Of a stretch of 24,202 nucleotides of DNA, positions 15,645-21,682 are shown piece by piece. The DNA comes from a virus. The notes under the pieces were generated by a model. The model did not search any database. It saw only the letters and a list, made by a program, of their open reading frames with translations, and had not been told where the DNA came from. The position numbers and the translations under genes were made by a program. Where the stretch lies: the IMG/VR virus record IMGVR_UViG_3300042502_000635, positions 1 to 24,202 of that record; one strand, written 5' to 3'. The stretch's first letter is position 1; each line of letters begins with the position of its first letter.

Positions 15645-15948
15645 TGAAGATCAGTGCTTCCATCATGGTGGTTAAGTCTGCCTTTGCGTACTCATGGCGC
15701 ATTGTGCCTTTGTCAGCAACCAGGTCAAACATTTTCTCGCCATCCTCGTACTCAGCACGTAGCATCAGCACGCGCAAGCCGTAGGCGTTGGTGCCGTTGT
15801 CCCTGGCAACCGCTTCCCTAATCTTTTCGTCTTCCGCTTCAGTAAGCGGCATGAAGTACATATCGAACACAGCACCAGTGCTCAGCGTGATCTCCACTTT
15901 GCGGCGCTGGCGTGTCGCTTTAAGCAGTTCTTTGACGTTCTTGGCCAT
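15586..15948 (-). CDS. tail assembly chaperone, gpG-like
   Basis: 120 residues, MAKNVKELLKATRQRRKVEI, with a beta-rich start and then an acidic and helical middle (LTEAEDEKIREAVARDNG). The product ends at a TGA at 15586, and the T-like frame continues past it. Length, position between the major tail protein and the tape measure, and the following out-of-frame T domain fit gpG-type chaperones, which coat the tape measure until the tube is built. It sits right after a terminator and a good extended -10 promoter, so it may start its own transcript. No clear Shine-Dalgarno site precedes the ATG. Confidence 0.75.
   Translation of the reverse strand: MAKNVKELLKATRQRRKVEITLSTGAVFDMYFMPLTEAEDEKIREAVARDNGTNAYGLRVLMLRAEYEDGEKMFDLVADKGTMRHEYAKADLTTMMEALIFNGGVLAGQDSKSNQGGDQD
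15610..15618 (-). other. candidate +1 frameshift site in the chaperone pair
   Basis: On the minus strand the site reads TCC AAA AGC in the G frame (15618-15610). A lysine tRNA on AAA (15615-15613) can move one base forward onto AAA (15614-15612) with full pairing and then read GCA in the T frame. The overlap of the two frames is about 65 bases, and no common -1 heptamer of the A-AAA-AAG type is present in it. An AAGGAGG string lies just downstream (15605-15599), which is not the usual place for a stimulator. Confidence 0.45.
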
Positions 15949-15973
15949 GGGAGTTGTTCAGTGCAGCGATGGA

Positions 15974-16001
15974 ATCATAGCACTGGATCGGCGCATGAAA
16001 A
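15974..16001 (-). promoter_or_regulatory. extended -10 promoter for the tail chaperone/tape measure genes
   Basis: The minus strand reads TGC TATGAT (15982-15974), an extended -10 with five of six consensus bases, 16 bases after TTTTCA (16001-15996), which matches four of six -35 bases. The -35 lies in the U-tract of the terminator of the major tail protein. Predicted start is near 15967, leaving a short 5' leader to the ATG at 15948. The same GTGCTATG core is found behind the capsid terminator. Confidence 0.5.
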
Positions 16002-16021
16002 AAGCGGGACCGAAGCCCCGC
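15998..16021 (-). terminator. Rho-independent terminator after the major tail protein
   Basis: On the minus strand GCGGGGC (16021-16015), loop TTCG, GTCCCGC (16010-16004), then six T (16003-15998). The stem has seven pairs, one of them G-T, with a stable UUCG loop. It lies 21 bases after the stop of the major tail gene at 16043 and would set apart high expression of the tube protein from the downstream chaperone and tape measure genes. Confidence 0.9.
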
Positions 16022-16042
16022 CGTGTGATCATTTGCAAGCAA

Positions 16043-16876
16043 TCAGAAGCCGGTCAGGCCCATCAAGTTGCTAGGAGTATCGCTAATTCGATAGTTGACG
16101 GAAACCTCAGTTGGGCTATCGTCTTGACTGATTGCGCTACTGAAGCCAAGCAGGACAACAGGAAAACTGCAAGGCAGCGAAGCCGCATCGTCAACCGTGT
16201 TAGGGTTGCCAGTAGTAGCCACGGCATGGAAATACGCATTCAGCACGGCGCCGTGCTGATCGTTAAACATTGTGCCCTGAATAAGGCGGGTCGTAAACGC
16301 GGCACGATCTTCAGTAAGCCGCAGTGTCAAGGTGCCGCTACCGTCAGCAAAGCCAGCTTGGAATCTGCGGAATCGAGCAAGTTTGGGACCAAACAGTGAA
16401 CCGGGCTTGCAAGGGATAGAGGTAACGTCGATTTCGCCCCTGGTAAGCGTCAGATCGACAGACGGCACTTCGCACATGGCGTAAGCCATGGCAAAGGTCA
16501 TCTCGATGTGGTTCCCATCGCCCGGCGTGTTTGCGCCACCCGAGCCGCCGTTGCCGGTAAACGCAATCGCAGCGCCGCCAAGAGTGGCGGAAATAGTGCA
16601 AGTGCCAAGGGTAGGACGGGTTTTGATGTAATAAACCGTTCCGTCAGTGATTGCGGCATCAAGATTGGCAGTGCCCTTTTCCGTAAAAGTTACGGGGTCG
16701 TTGACGCGGAAATCAGAATTAGGAGGAATTGAAAGGACAGAAGTCGTGGCAGGACTGACCGGAGCAGGAAAATCGGTCTTGTCAAGCAAGCAGGCCAGAG
16801 TGCCCGGCGGCTTCATCGTGATCATGCCATCTTGGCCGGTCAGAACCGACACGGGGCCACAGTTGGTAACGGGCAT
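16043..16876 (-). CDS. major tail tube protein with inserted beta domain
   Basis: 277 residues. The start MPVTNCGPVSVLTGQDGMIT is followed at about residue 45-115 by a separate domain: FRVNDPVTFTEKGTANLDAA, then DGTVYYIKTRPTLG to ISATLGGAAIAFTGNGGSGG. This has the pattern of a small Ig-like or decoration domain of phage virion proteins ('YYV...TF.LS.T.GG.AI..TG.G'), so it may project from the tube. The rest is the tube part (SVDLTLTRGEIDVTSIPCKP, then TLTLRLTEDRAAF and VNYRISDTPSNLMG). Position after the neck genes and before the chaperones, and its own terminator, fit the major tail protein. A hairpin lies nine bases before the ATG. Confidence 0.8.
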   Translation of the reverse strand: MPVTNCGPVSVLTGQDGMITMKPPGTLACLLDKTDFPAPVSPATTSVLSIPPNSDFRVNDPVTFTEKGTANLDAAITDGTVYYIKTRPTLGTCTISATLGGAAIAFTGNGGSGGANTPGDGNHIEMTFAMAYAMCEVPSVDLTLTRGEIDVTSIPCKPGSLFGPKLARFRRFQAGFADGSGTLTLRLTEDRAAFTTRLIQGTMFNDQHGAVLNAYFHAVATTGNPNTVDDAASLPCSFPVVLLGFSSAISQDDSPTEVSVNYRISDTPSNLMGLTGF

Positions 16877-16884
16877 CAGGGATT

Positions 16885-16899
16885 CCGGCCCGTGGCCGG
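16885..16899 (-). other. hairpin in the leader of the major tail protein gene
   Basis: On the minus strand CCGGCC (16899-16894), loop ACG, GGCCGG (16890-16885). It ends nine bases before the start codon at 16876 and has no T-run, so it is not a terminator. Placed where a ribosome would load, it could affect translation or mRNA stability. GC-rich palindromes of this size also occur by chance. Confidence 0.4.
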
Positions 16900-16948
16900 C
16901 AATAGGGCTTCGGCGCTCAGTCTAGGGCAATCGTGCCCCCGTAGCCAA

Positions 16949-17380
16949 TCATGGCCTGCGGCGGGCCGTCAGGGGCATGGAGAAGCGCGTGAAATGGTGC
17001 GAGCGGTCCTGCAGTTGCGCCTGAGTTGGCCCAGTGACCGGCCCGACACGAGCGATGATCTCCTGTGTTGCCGGCGGCATGGGGCCATTCAATGCTGACA
17101 GCGCTTCGATGATTGGCGCCGCAATTTGCATCCCCCGACCAGGACCAATGCCTTTACGGGTAAAGATTTCGCATATAACCGAACCGCGAATGTGCCACTG
17201 AGCCTGGGCACCAATAACAGGCGCCTGTATCAGGCCAAAGTTGACACGCACAAAGCAGTATTCATCTAATGCTTCAAAATCTACCGCTGTTTGATTTTCG
17301 GCGTAAACCGGCACGGGAGCAGCGTTGTCAATGACAATGCGCTCATAGATGCCACGAATTTGCTGAAGTGGAGCCGCCAT
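16949..17380 (-). CDS. tail terminator protein (DUF4128/gpU-like)
   Basis: 143 residues, MAAPLQQIRGIYERIVIDNA. Features: an N-terminal helix, a strand with ENQTAVDFEALDEYCFVRVN, a 'WHIRGSVICEIFTRKGIGPG' strand and loop, then a helix (IAAPIIEALSALNG) and a final strand (HHFTRFSMPLTARRRP). This arrangement is that of tail terminator proteins, which cap the tube and join it to the head. It sits just before the major tail gene, as usual. Gap of eight bases to the upstream gene. Confidence 0.75.
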   Translation of the reverse strand: MAAPLQQIRGIYERIVIDNAAPVPVYAENQTAVDFEALDEYCFVRVNFGLIQAPVIGAQAQWHIRGSVICEIFTRKGIGPGRGMQIAAPIIEALSALNGPMPPATQEIIARVGPVTGPTQAQLQDRSHHFTRFSMPLTARRRP

Positions 17381-17388
17381 AGTAAAGT

Positions 17389-17991
17389 TCAGTTAAAACG
17401 TGGACGGTTGACGGGAACAAGAAAGCCAGCCTTGGCGCCCTTGTTGAAGGCAGCGGTAAACGCGCCCCCTTCCATGTAGGTAGTGTACCAGTCCAGCGGA
17501 GCAGTAGAGCGATTATTGCCGCGCCCCTGGTCAATCTTACCCCTAATGTCATCTTGCCGCTTTCCCTTTGCAACAACATTGCCCTTTGGTTCAAAGCCTG
17601 GATAGAAAAACTTGCCAGGGATAAGGTCCATCGCCTCTTGCGCGTAAGGCGAAGAGTTGCCAATGAACAACTCGACCTTGCCAGCGCTTATTGGCTTGGC
17701 TGCGGTAAACTGCCCCTTGGCATTTCGACCTTGCGCTTTAAGTTGCGGGATATTGAACAAGCTGTACTTACCTCCTTCGCCACCTGGCCGGCCTCTTTTG
17801 CCGTCCGCAGTTTCAACAAACCAGTTTCCCTTAAATTCTCCGCTCCAGTCTGGACTAGCAGCAGCCAGATCATTGACAACTTCCTTTGCGGCATTGCGCA
17901 AAGCGTTAATTGCAGCGTCTCTAACATCTTCGGCCATTTTTTCAATGCCGAATCCCTTGCCTTTCTTGACCGGCCTTTTGCGTCGTGCCAT
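17389..17991 (-). CDS. HK97 gp10-like neck/tail completion protein
   Basis: 200 residues. A basic start (MARRKRPVKKGKG) precedes a helix (DVRDAAINALRNAAKEVVND) and then SPDWSGEFKGNWFVETADG, which matches the 'TG.L..SW' region of HK97 gp10-like proteins. Further on, VELFIGNSSPYAQEAMDLIP corresponds to their 'Y...' strand and helix, and the C-terminus has DWYTTYMEGGAF. Role: part of the head-tail connector or tail completion set. The ATG overlaps the upstream TAA as TAATG. Confidence 0.7.
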   Translation of the reverse strand: MARRKRPVKKGKGFGIEKMAEDVRDAAINALRNAAKEVVNDLAAASPDWSGEFKGNWFVETADGKRGRPGGEGGKYSLFNIPQLKAQGRNAKGQFTAAKPISAGKVELFIGNSSPYAQEAMDLIPGKFFYPGFEPKGNVVAKGKRQDDIRGKIDQGRGNNRSTAPLDWYTTYMEGGAFTAAFNKGAKAGFLVPVNRPRFN

Positions 17992-18473
17992 TATTCTGCT
18001 CTTGCCGTGATCCTGGAAGCGTACATGGTAAATTTTTCTATTCCGCCTTCTATGCCTTGCGTGATGAACGGCTTGCCGTCAAGCGTAGCAATCACTTTGC
18101 CGTCTAATGAAGTTAGATAAACTGGCCCGACAGGCTTACCGTCACTGCCACTGCCGTAACTTGCGACTTCAGTTACCTTCCACTTGCGGCCAAGGTACTC
18201 CAGCCGATCGCTGGAAGTAATCGGCCAAGGCACCGTTTTGTGATCAACCCATGCCTCGACTTCATGCCCCTGCTGCACGCCATCGCGCTCCGCTTTCTTT
18301 GAGCGCATTACAGCGCCAGCAGCGTTAAATCTGGTTTCAATGCTAGGCACGTTTCCCGCTACTTCGTCATAAGCGCCAAAACTTACCTTGACGTAGACAA
18401 GTGACTGGCACCTGTACTCGCTTATCATTTCCTCGGCAAGTGGCTTTGCCCATACGTCTTGCGGAGCAGCCAT
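17991..18473 (-). CDS. head closure/head-tail joining protein
   Basis: 160 residues, MAAPQDVWAKPLAEEMISEY. It has a small beta-barrel-like layout: strand VYVKVSFGAYDEVAG, VMRSKKAERDGVQQGHEVEA, then SSDRLEYLGRKWKVTEVASY, which resembles head closure proteins ('D...Y.G..Y.V..V'). The C-terminal 50 residues (LDGKVIATLDGKPFITQGIE) are an extra part. Its ATG follows the upstream TAA directly. Order (adaptor, closure, gp10-like, tail terminator, tube) is the standard one. Confidence 0.65.
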   Translation of the reverse strand: MAAPQDVWAKPLAEEMISEYRCQSLVYVKVSFGAYDEVAGNVPSIETRFNAAGAVMRSKKAERDGVQQGHEVEAWVDHKTVPWPITSSDRLEYLGRKWKVTEVASYGSGSDGKPVGPVYLTSLDGKVIATLDGKPFITQGIEGGIEKFTMYASRITARAE

Positions 18474-19031
18474 TTACCCTCGGAACATTGGAATAATAGT
18501 CTGATTCTGCCGGTCAACCCAGCAACCGACTAAATCAATCAACCATGGATACAAGCGCAATACAGTTGGCGAATTACTGCCAACGCGCTTATCCCTTGGC
18601 AATACTTTTGCGACGAGACTGGGATCGAAAAATTCCCGCTCAAATACATCGAACTTTTCGCGCTTGACAGCTCGGGCTGGAAGTTGATTAGCAGCGCCAA
18701 AAACTGCTGTGCTATCATTGAATAGCACAAGCGCAAGCTCCGATGCGGCAGCGATATAACTTGCGGTCAGTGCTTTGCCGCAGCACGTTGCCTCGTCAGT
18801 ACACCACCGCAAAGTGCGCAACGCATCTTGGGCAGACTTAAGCGCCTGCCCCTTTTGCGTTGTAGTCAATGCCGCCCAGCCGTCCGCCTTTAGCGTGCCG
18901 GCCATGTAAGTGTCTACATCGGCTACCACGATCAGCGTAGGCGGCGTGCAGTTGCACGCTGGCTCGCTGCTGACTGCAGAATACGGATAGGGATTGGCCA
19001 GGCGATGCCACGGCCACCAACGCGTCTGCAT
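18474..19031 (-). CDS. head-tail adaptor (DnaT-like/gp6-like)
   Basis: 185 residues. From about residue 33, LIVVADVDTYMAGTLKADGW, then AALTTTQKGQALKSAQDALR, follows the start of the 'putative DnaT-like ssDNA-binding' family (Pfam DnaT_2), which in phages sits where the connector adaptor is expected. Further helices (YIAAASELALVLFN) and FDVFEREFFDP agree with it. The first 30 residues (WWPWHRLANPYPYSAV, then two cysteines) are an unusual extension; a GTG inside (before VADVD) is an alternative start, but the six-base gap to the upstream gene supports 19031. Confidence 0.65.
   Translation of the reverse strand: MQTRWWPWHRLANPYPYSAVSSEPACNCTPPTLIVVADVDTYMAGTLKADGWAALTTTQKGQALKSAQDALRTLRWCTDEATCCGKALTASYIAAASELALVLFNDSTAVFGAANQLPARAVKREKFDVFEREFFDPSLVAKVLPRDKRVGSNSPTVLRLYPWLIDLVGCWVDRQNQTIIPMFRG
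18708..18729. repeat. 8-base inverted repeat inside the adaptor gene
   Basis: TGTGCTAT (18708-18715), six bases, ATAGCACA (18722-18729). Each arm resembles the TGC-TAT core of the extended -10 promoters found at 15974 and 19363. It lies in coding sequence (LVLFNDSTAVFG), so codon constraint alone may explain it. Confidence 0.5.
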
Positions 19032-19037
19032 GGCGCC

Positions 19038-19232
19038 TCAGACCGCGACAACGCGCCAGGCGGTGCCGTTGTACCAGACCTTGGCGTTGGCGCTACCGCC
19101 GGCCACAGGCGCGGAGCCCACGGTGGGGGAAGTGAGTCCGGTCAAGACGCGCTCCATGCCCAGAACAGGCGAAGAGGGCAGGGTGGCGACGGTAAAGGTC
19201 TTGCCGAAATTGATCGTATTGAAGGTGGCCAT
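19038..19232 (-). CDS. small structural protein of unknown function, after the capsid gene
   Basis: 64 residues from the ATG at 19232 (MATFNTINFGKTFTVATLPS), beta-rich, ending KVWYNGTAWRVVAV. A start at 19292 would add 20 residues (MEHFSERRGYAGGRAPHRFP) unlike the rest, so the later ATG is preferred. 'VWYNGTAWRVV' is a pattern common at the ends of small phage virion and fibre proteins. The gene starts a new block after the capsid terminator and is followed after six bases by the adaptor. Decoration, head-fibre or neck roles are possible. Confidence 0.65.
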   Translation of the reverse strand: MATFNTINFGKTFTVATLPSSPVLGMERVLTGLTSPTVGSAPVAGGSANAKVWYNGTAWRVVAV

Positions 19233-19362
19233 CGGGAAGCGATGCGGGGCTCGGCCCCCAGCATAGCCCCTTCGCTCACTGAAATGCTCCATGCCGGTTC
19301 CTCAGGGTTTGCTGCAGCGCTGCCTGAACGACGCCTTGCGGCCAAAGCCGACACGGGAACAC

Positions 19363-19371
19363 AACATAGCA
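19363..19371 (-). promoter_or_regulatory. extended -10 element behind the capsid terminator
   Basis: TGC TATGTT on the minus strand (19371-19363), 25 bases after the terminator U-tract. Four of six -10 bases plus the TGn extension are present; no -35 is visible at the usual distance. It would restart transcription into the 64-residue protein and neck genes, with a leader of about 120 bases. It shares the GTGCTATG core with the element at 15974. Confidence 0.35.
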
Positions 19372-19395
19372 CAAAAGCCGCCCAGATCGGCCATA

Positions 19396-19429
19396 GAAAA
19401 GCCCCCAGGACTATCACATCCTGAGGGCT
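19396..19429 (-). terminator. Rho-independent terminator after the major capsid protein
   Basis: On the minus strand AGCCCTCAGGA (19429-19419), an eight-base loop, TCCTGGGGGCT (19410-19400), followed by TTTCT. The 11-pair stem has one G-T pair. It lies 59 bases after the capsid stop codon. Confidence 0.9.
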
Positions 19430-19446
19430 CGACAGGCAACCAGAGG

Positions 19447-19464
19447 GAGCCGCCCCCACGGCTC
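19447..19464 (-). other. stem-loop between capsid stop codon and terminator
   Basis: GAGCCG (19464-19459), loop of six (TGGGGG), CGGCTC (19452-19447) on the minus strand; no T-run, so it is not itself a terminator. With the terminator it forms a double-hairpin 3' end that could protect the capsid mRNA. Just before it, GATCTGACC occurs twice, 20 bases apart (near 19487-19495 and 19467-19475). Confidence 0.55.
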
Positions 19465-19487
19465 GGGTCAGATCATACCATCAAAGG

Positions 19488-20540
19488 TCAGATCGTGCCC
19501 CCATAGGGCGAATTGACAACCAGGCGCACAAGCGGAATCAAGCGCGGCTCAGTGTAAGCAAGCGCAAAGTTTGAGCCAGTTGCAAGCGCCGCGTTCGACG
19601 GGTTGTCAGTGGCAGCGCTCCAGCTCGTACCAGGAACGTGGAAACTGTGGTGGTAATCCACAATAATTCCGTCCTGCTTGGAAGGTGCATTGCGATCGGT
19701 TTCGATCTCAAGCGGAGTTTGATCGCCTTCCAAGATAACGCCTTCACCGCAAAGGTAAGTGACAAATTGCCGCTGCTGGCCGCTGGTGCCGATGATCGGC
19801 AACTGGTCATCTACGACAACATTGAGGTTGTAAGCGTTGCCAATCAGCAAGCGCTTGTTAATGCCCTTGCGGTCGGCATCGTAAGTAAGGAAACCCAACT
19901 CTTCAAGATACGCTTGAACAAGCGAGTGCATGAAGATGGTAGTAACCTGATCCTGCCGCTCGCCCAGTTTGTAGCGGGCTTCGATGACGTTCTGGGGAGT
20001 CAGGTAGTTGGCGATAGTGGCGCCAGTGGTGACAGCTTTGTTGAGGCTGTTGGTAGCATTAAGCGGTCCGCCAGTGCCAAGCAAGCCCTCCAACTGGGAG
20101 ATCATCTTGCGCGTCTTGAGCTTGTTGATACCAGGCTCAAGCATCGAACCAAGCGCAAGCAAGGGATCCTCGCCGCTTGCAAGCCGACTCAACTTGTCAA
20201 CGGCGTAAGCAAAGCCACGATGAGTAATAGTGGCGTACTGTGTACCGCTTAGGATCTTCTGGAAAGAAAAGTGCCCCTCGCCAGACTGCCCCCAGTCGTT
20301 GCCGGAAGTCATAATCTCTTCCACCGGATCAATCGGGCGGAAGAATGGCGCTTCAACGCGAACGCCGGTCGTGTTGACAAGCAGCTCGCTGCTTCTGGCA
20401 AGAATGCCAGATCGGACCATCAGAGATTTTTCGTAAATCTCTTGTTGCAAATAAGAAGCAAACTCGCCAGATGTAGCGAGTCTCGTAAGACTGGTAACGT
20501 CACCGGCAAAGGTGCCGCCCAAGTTGCCAAGGTAAGCCAC
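19488..20540 (-). CDS. major capsid protein, HK97 fold
   Basis: 350 residues from a GTG at 20540 (no ATG nearby; next methionine is about residue 41). It begins with an N-arm (AYLGNLGGTFAGDVTSLTRL) and the helix EFASYLQQEIYEKSLMVRSG. VRVEAPFFRPIDPVEEIM and SGTQYATITHRGFAYAVDKL follow, then a long helix region (ALGSMLEPGINKLKTRKMIS). The second half has EARYKLGERQDQVTTIFMHS, KRLLIGNAYNLNVVVDDQLP and the end AYTEPRLIPLVRLVVNSPYG. These fit a capsid protein with P-domain and A-domain parts. It follows a separate scaffold protein and has its own terminator, as expected for the most expressed protein. Gap to the scaffold gene is 77 bases. Confidence 0.9.
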   Translation of the reverse strand: MAYLGNLGGTFAGDVTSLTRLATSGEFASYLQQEIYEKSLMVRSGILARSSELLVNTTGVRVEAPFFRPIDPVEEIMTSGNDWGQSGEGHFSFQKILSGTQYATITHRGFAYAVDKLSRLASGEDPLLALGSMLEPGINKLKTRKMISQLEGLLGTGGPLNATNSLNKAVTTGATIANYLTPQNVIEARYKLGERQDQVTTIFMHSLVQAYLEELGFLTYDADRKGINKRLLIGNAYNLNVVVDDQLPIIGTSGQQRQFVTYLCGEGVILEGDQTPLEIETDRNAPSKQDGIIVDYHHSFHVPGTSWSAATDNPSNAALATGSNFALAYTEPRLIPLVRLVVNSPYGGTI

Positions 20541-20617
20541 TGAATAAAAAGCAAGGTTTGTGTTTGGTCAGCACGACCGCGCAGCAGCGATGCTTTTGCC
20601 AGTGGCTTGGCGCTGCC

Positions 20618-21301
20618 TTACCCCTGACTGCGAGCAGCAGCGCTCGCTTCGGCCTTCAGCTTAGCAGCCAATTCACGATCACTTGCCTCCAGGGCAATGC
20701 GATCTGTCACCCTGCCGCCAGGGAGGTACGGGTTACCGGCAGCAGCGGCAGGCTCACCCGTAGCCGGCCTTAAGCCCATGCCGCCACTGCCGCCCTTGGG
20801 CTTGAACAGGTAGGCGTGCTCAGGGTCTTTCCGCAGCCTGCCAGCAAGTTCCGCGACAGTGCCTTTTTGGCCCCCAACAGTAGCGGCGGTCTTGCCGTTG
20901 TCGTCAACAATTAACGAATTAAGTAAGCCCCAGGCATGAGTCGGATGATGTACCTCTGCAGCATTGAAGACGGCCAGGAAGTCAGCACGCAAACGATCCT
21001 GAACGCGCTCCTCCTCTATTTTAGCTTTTGCTGCCTTTTCCTCGTCCCGTTCCTTGCGCAGCGTTTCTTTTTCGTCTTCAGATTGCTTCAGTAGCTCTTG
21101 GTATCTCTGTTGATCTTCCAACTCTTTTCTCTTGCGAGCTGCCTCTTGATCCTCCAGCTCCTGAAGTCGATCGGCCTGCTTTCTCTTTTCAGTTAAAATT
21201 GCTTCCTTGTTGGCATCTAATGCGTTAAGTCGCTGCTTAAGCTCGTCTGCTTCGGCGGCCTTGGCCTGCAGTGCGGCGATTTCCTCTGGCGTGAGCGACA
21301 T
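20618..21301 (-). CDS. scaffold-like coiled-coil head assembly protein
   Basis: 227 residues. Residues 1-110 form one long charged coiled coil (ELKQRLNALDANKEAILTEK, then RKQADRLQELEDQEAARKRK). A less regular middle follows (FLAVFNAAEVHHPTHAWGLL, VAELAGRLRKDPEHAYLFKP), then glycine/alanine-rich linker and NPYLPGGRVTDRIALEASDR with a final helix. The C-terminal 'NP....GG..T......L.....ELAA.LKAEA' pattern is common in phage scaffold proteins, whose C-terminus binds the capsid protein. It lies directly before the capsid gene. The scaffold would leave or be cut before DNA packaging; no protease gene is seen nearby. Confidence 0.8.
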   Translation of the reverse strand: MSLTPEEIAALQAKAAEADELKQRLNALDANKEAILTEKRKQADRLQELEDQEAARKRKELEDQQRYQELLKQSEDEKETLRKERDEEKAAKAKIEEERVQDRLRADFLAVFNAAEVHHPTHAWGLLNSLIVDDNGKTAATVGGQKGTVAELAGRLRKDPEHAYLFKPKGGSGGMGLRPATGEPAAAAGNPYLPGGRVTDRIALEASDRELAAKLKAEASAAARSQG

Positions 21302-21318
21302 GATTGGAGCTTGGTGGA

Positions 21319-21329
21319 TGCGCTACAGT
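21319..21329 (+). promoter_or_regulatory. shared leader motif TGCGCTACAGT before the small plus-strand gene
   Basis: TGCGCTACAGT here is identical to 4620-4610 on the minus strand. GCTACAGT occurs also at 23195-23202 before the terminase. TACAGT could serve as a -10 box, but the nearest -35-like hexamer (TTGGAG, 21304-21309) is only 14 bases away, so a standard sigma-70 promoter is not well supported. The 55-base gap between divergent starts at 21301 and 21357 holds this site and little else. Confidence 0.35.
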
Positions 21330-21356
21330 GTAGCGTGTAACTGATCAAAAGCACCC

Positions 21357-21617
21357 ATGCCAACTCCAGACCCTAAAGCCACGGTCGCCGCACCAGCCAA
21401 GCCGCCTGCTGCGCCGGCGCCGCCTGTTGCACCGGACGACGAGCTGGATGACACTGAAGCCGCCCCCATGGTTGAAACCGTCAACATTAGCGGTCTGGTC
21501 ATGGAAAAGACCGTCGCGCCCAATGGCAAATGCGAAACCAGGGTTATCAAGCAGCCAATGATTGCGGCTGAACAAATTCGGGCGACCAGAACCTCTCAGC
21601 GTGAGCGCGGACACTGA
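21357..21617 (+). CDS. small acidic protein on the opposite strand, between portal and scaffold
   Basis: 86 residues: a proline- and alanine-rich start (MPTPDPKATVAAPAKPPAAP), an acidic patch (APDDELDDTEA), then a short folded-looking part (MVETVNISGLVMEKTVAPNG to TRVIKQPMIAAEQIRATRTS). No family recognised. The plus-strand reading is supported by a terminator in the same direction 18 bases after the stop, and by a leader like that of the terminase. The minus-strand frame across it (serine/glycine/alanine-rich) looks like a shadow. This is a solo gene in the moron style, or a small structural or host-takeover factor. Function unknown. Confidence 0.7.
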   Translation: MPTPDPKATVAAPAKPPAAPAPPVAPDDELDDTEAAPMVETVNISGLVMEKTVAPNGKCETRVIKQPMIAAEQIRATRTSQRERGH

Positions 21618-21635
21618 TTGCAGTGCTAGCACGAC

Positions 21636-21675
21636 AGCCCCCAGGTTGCCGGATCGCGCAGCTTGGGGGCTTTTT
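21636..21675 (+). terminator. Rho-independent terminator of the small plus-strand gene
   Basis: AGCCCCCA (21636-21643), a 20-base loop, TGGGGGCT (21664-21671), with a run of five T ending at 21675. Eight perfect pairs. On the minus strand the hairpin is not followed by T's, so it acts on plus-strand transcripts. It lies between that gene's stop and the end of the portal gene (21683). Confidence 0.85.
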
Positions 21676-21682
21676 AGTGTGC

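Noticed and set aside
19142-19459. Minus-strand frame of 105 residues between capsid and the 64-residue protein
   Set aside because: It spans the capsid terminator and overlaps the better small gene in another frame; composition looks random.
20541-20580. CTGACC, 17 bases, TTTATT before the capsid gene as a promoter
   Set aside because: The -10 box would lie two bases from the GTG start, so transcription would begin inside the start codon; not convincing without data.
21323-21550. Minus-strand frame of 75 residues opposite the small plus-strand gene
   Set aside because: Low-complexity serine/glycine/alanine sequence and no signal in its favour; the terminator and leader both favour the plus strand.
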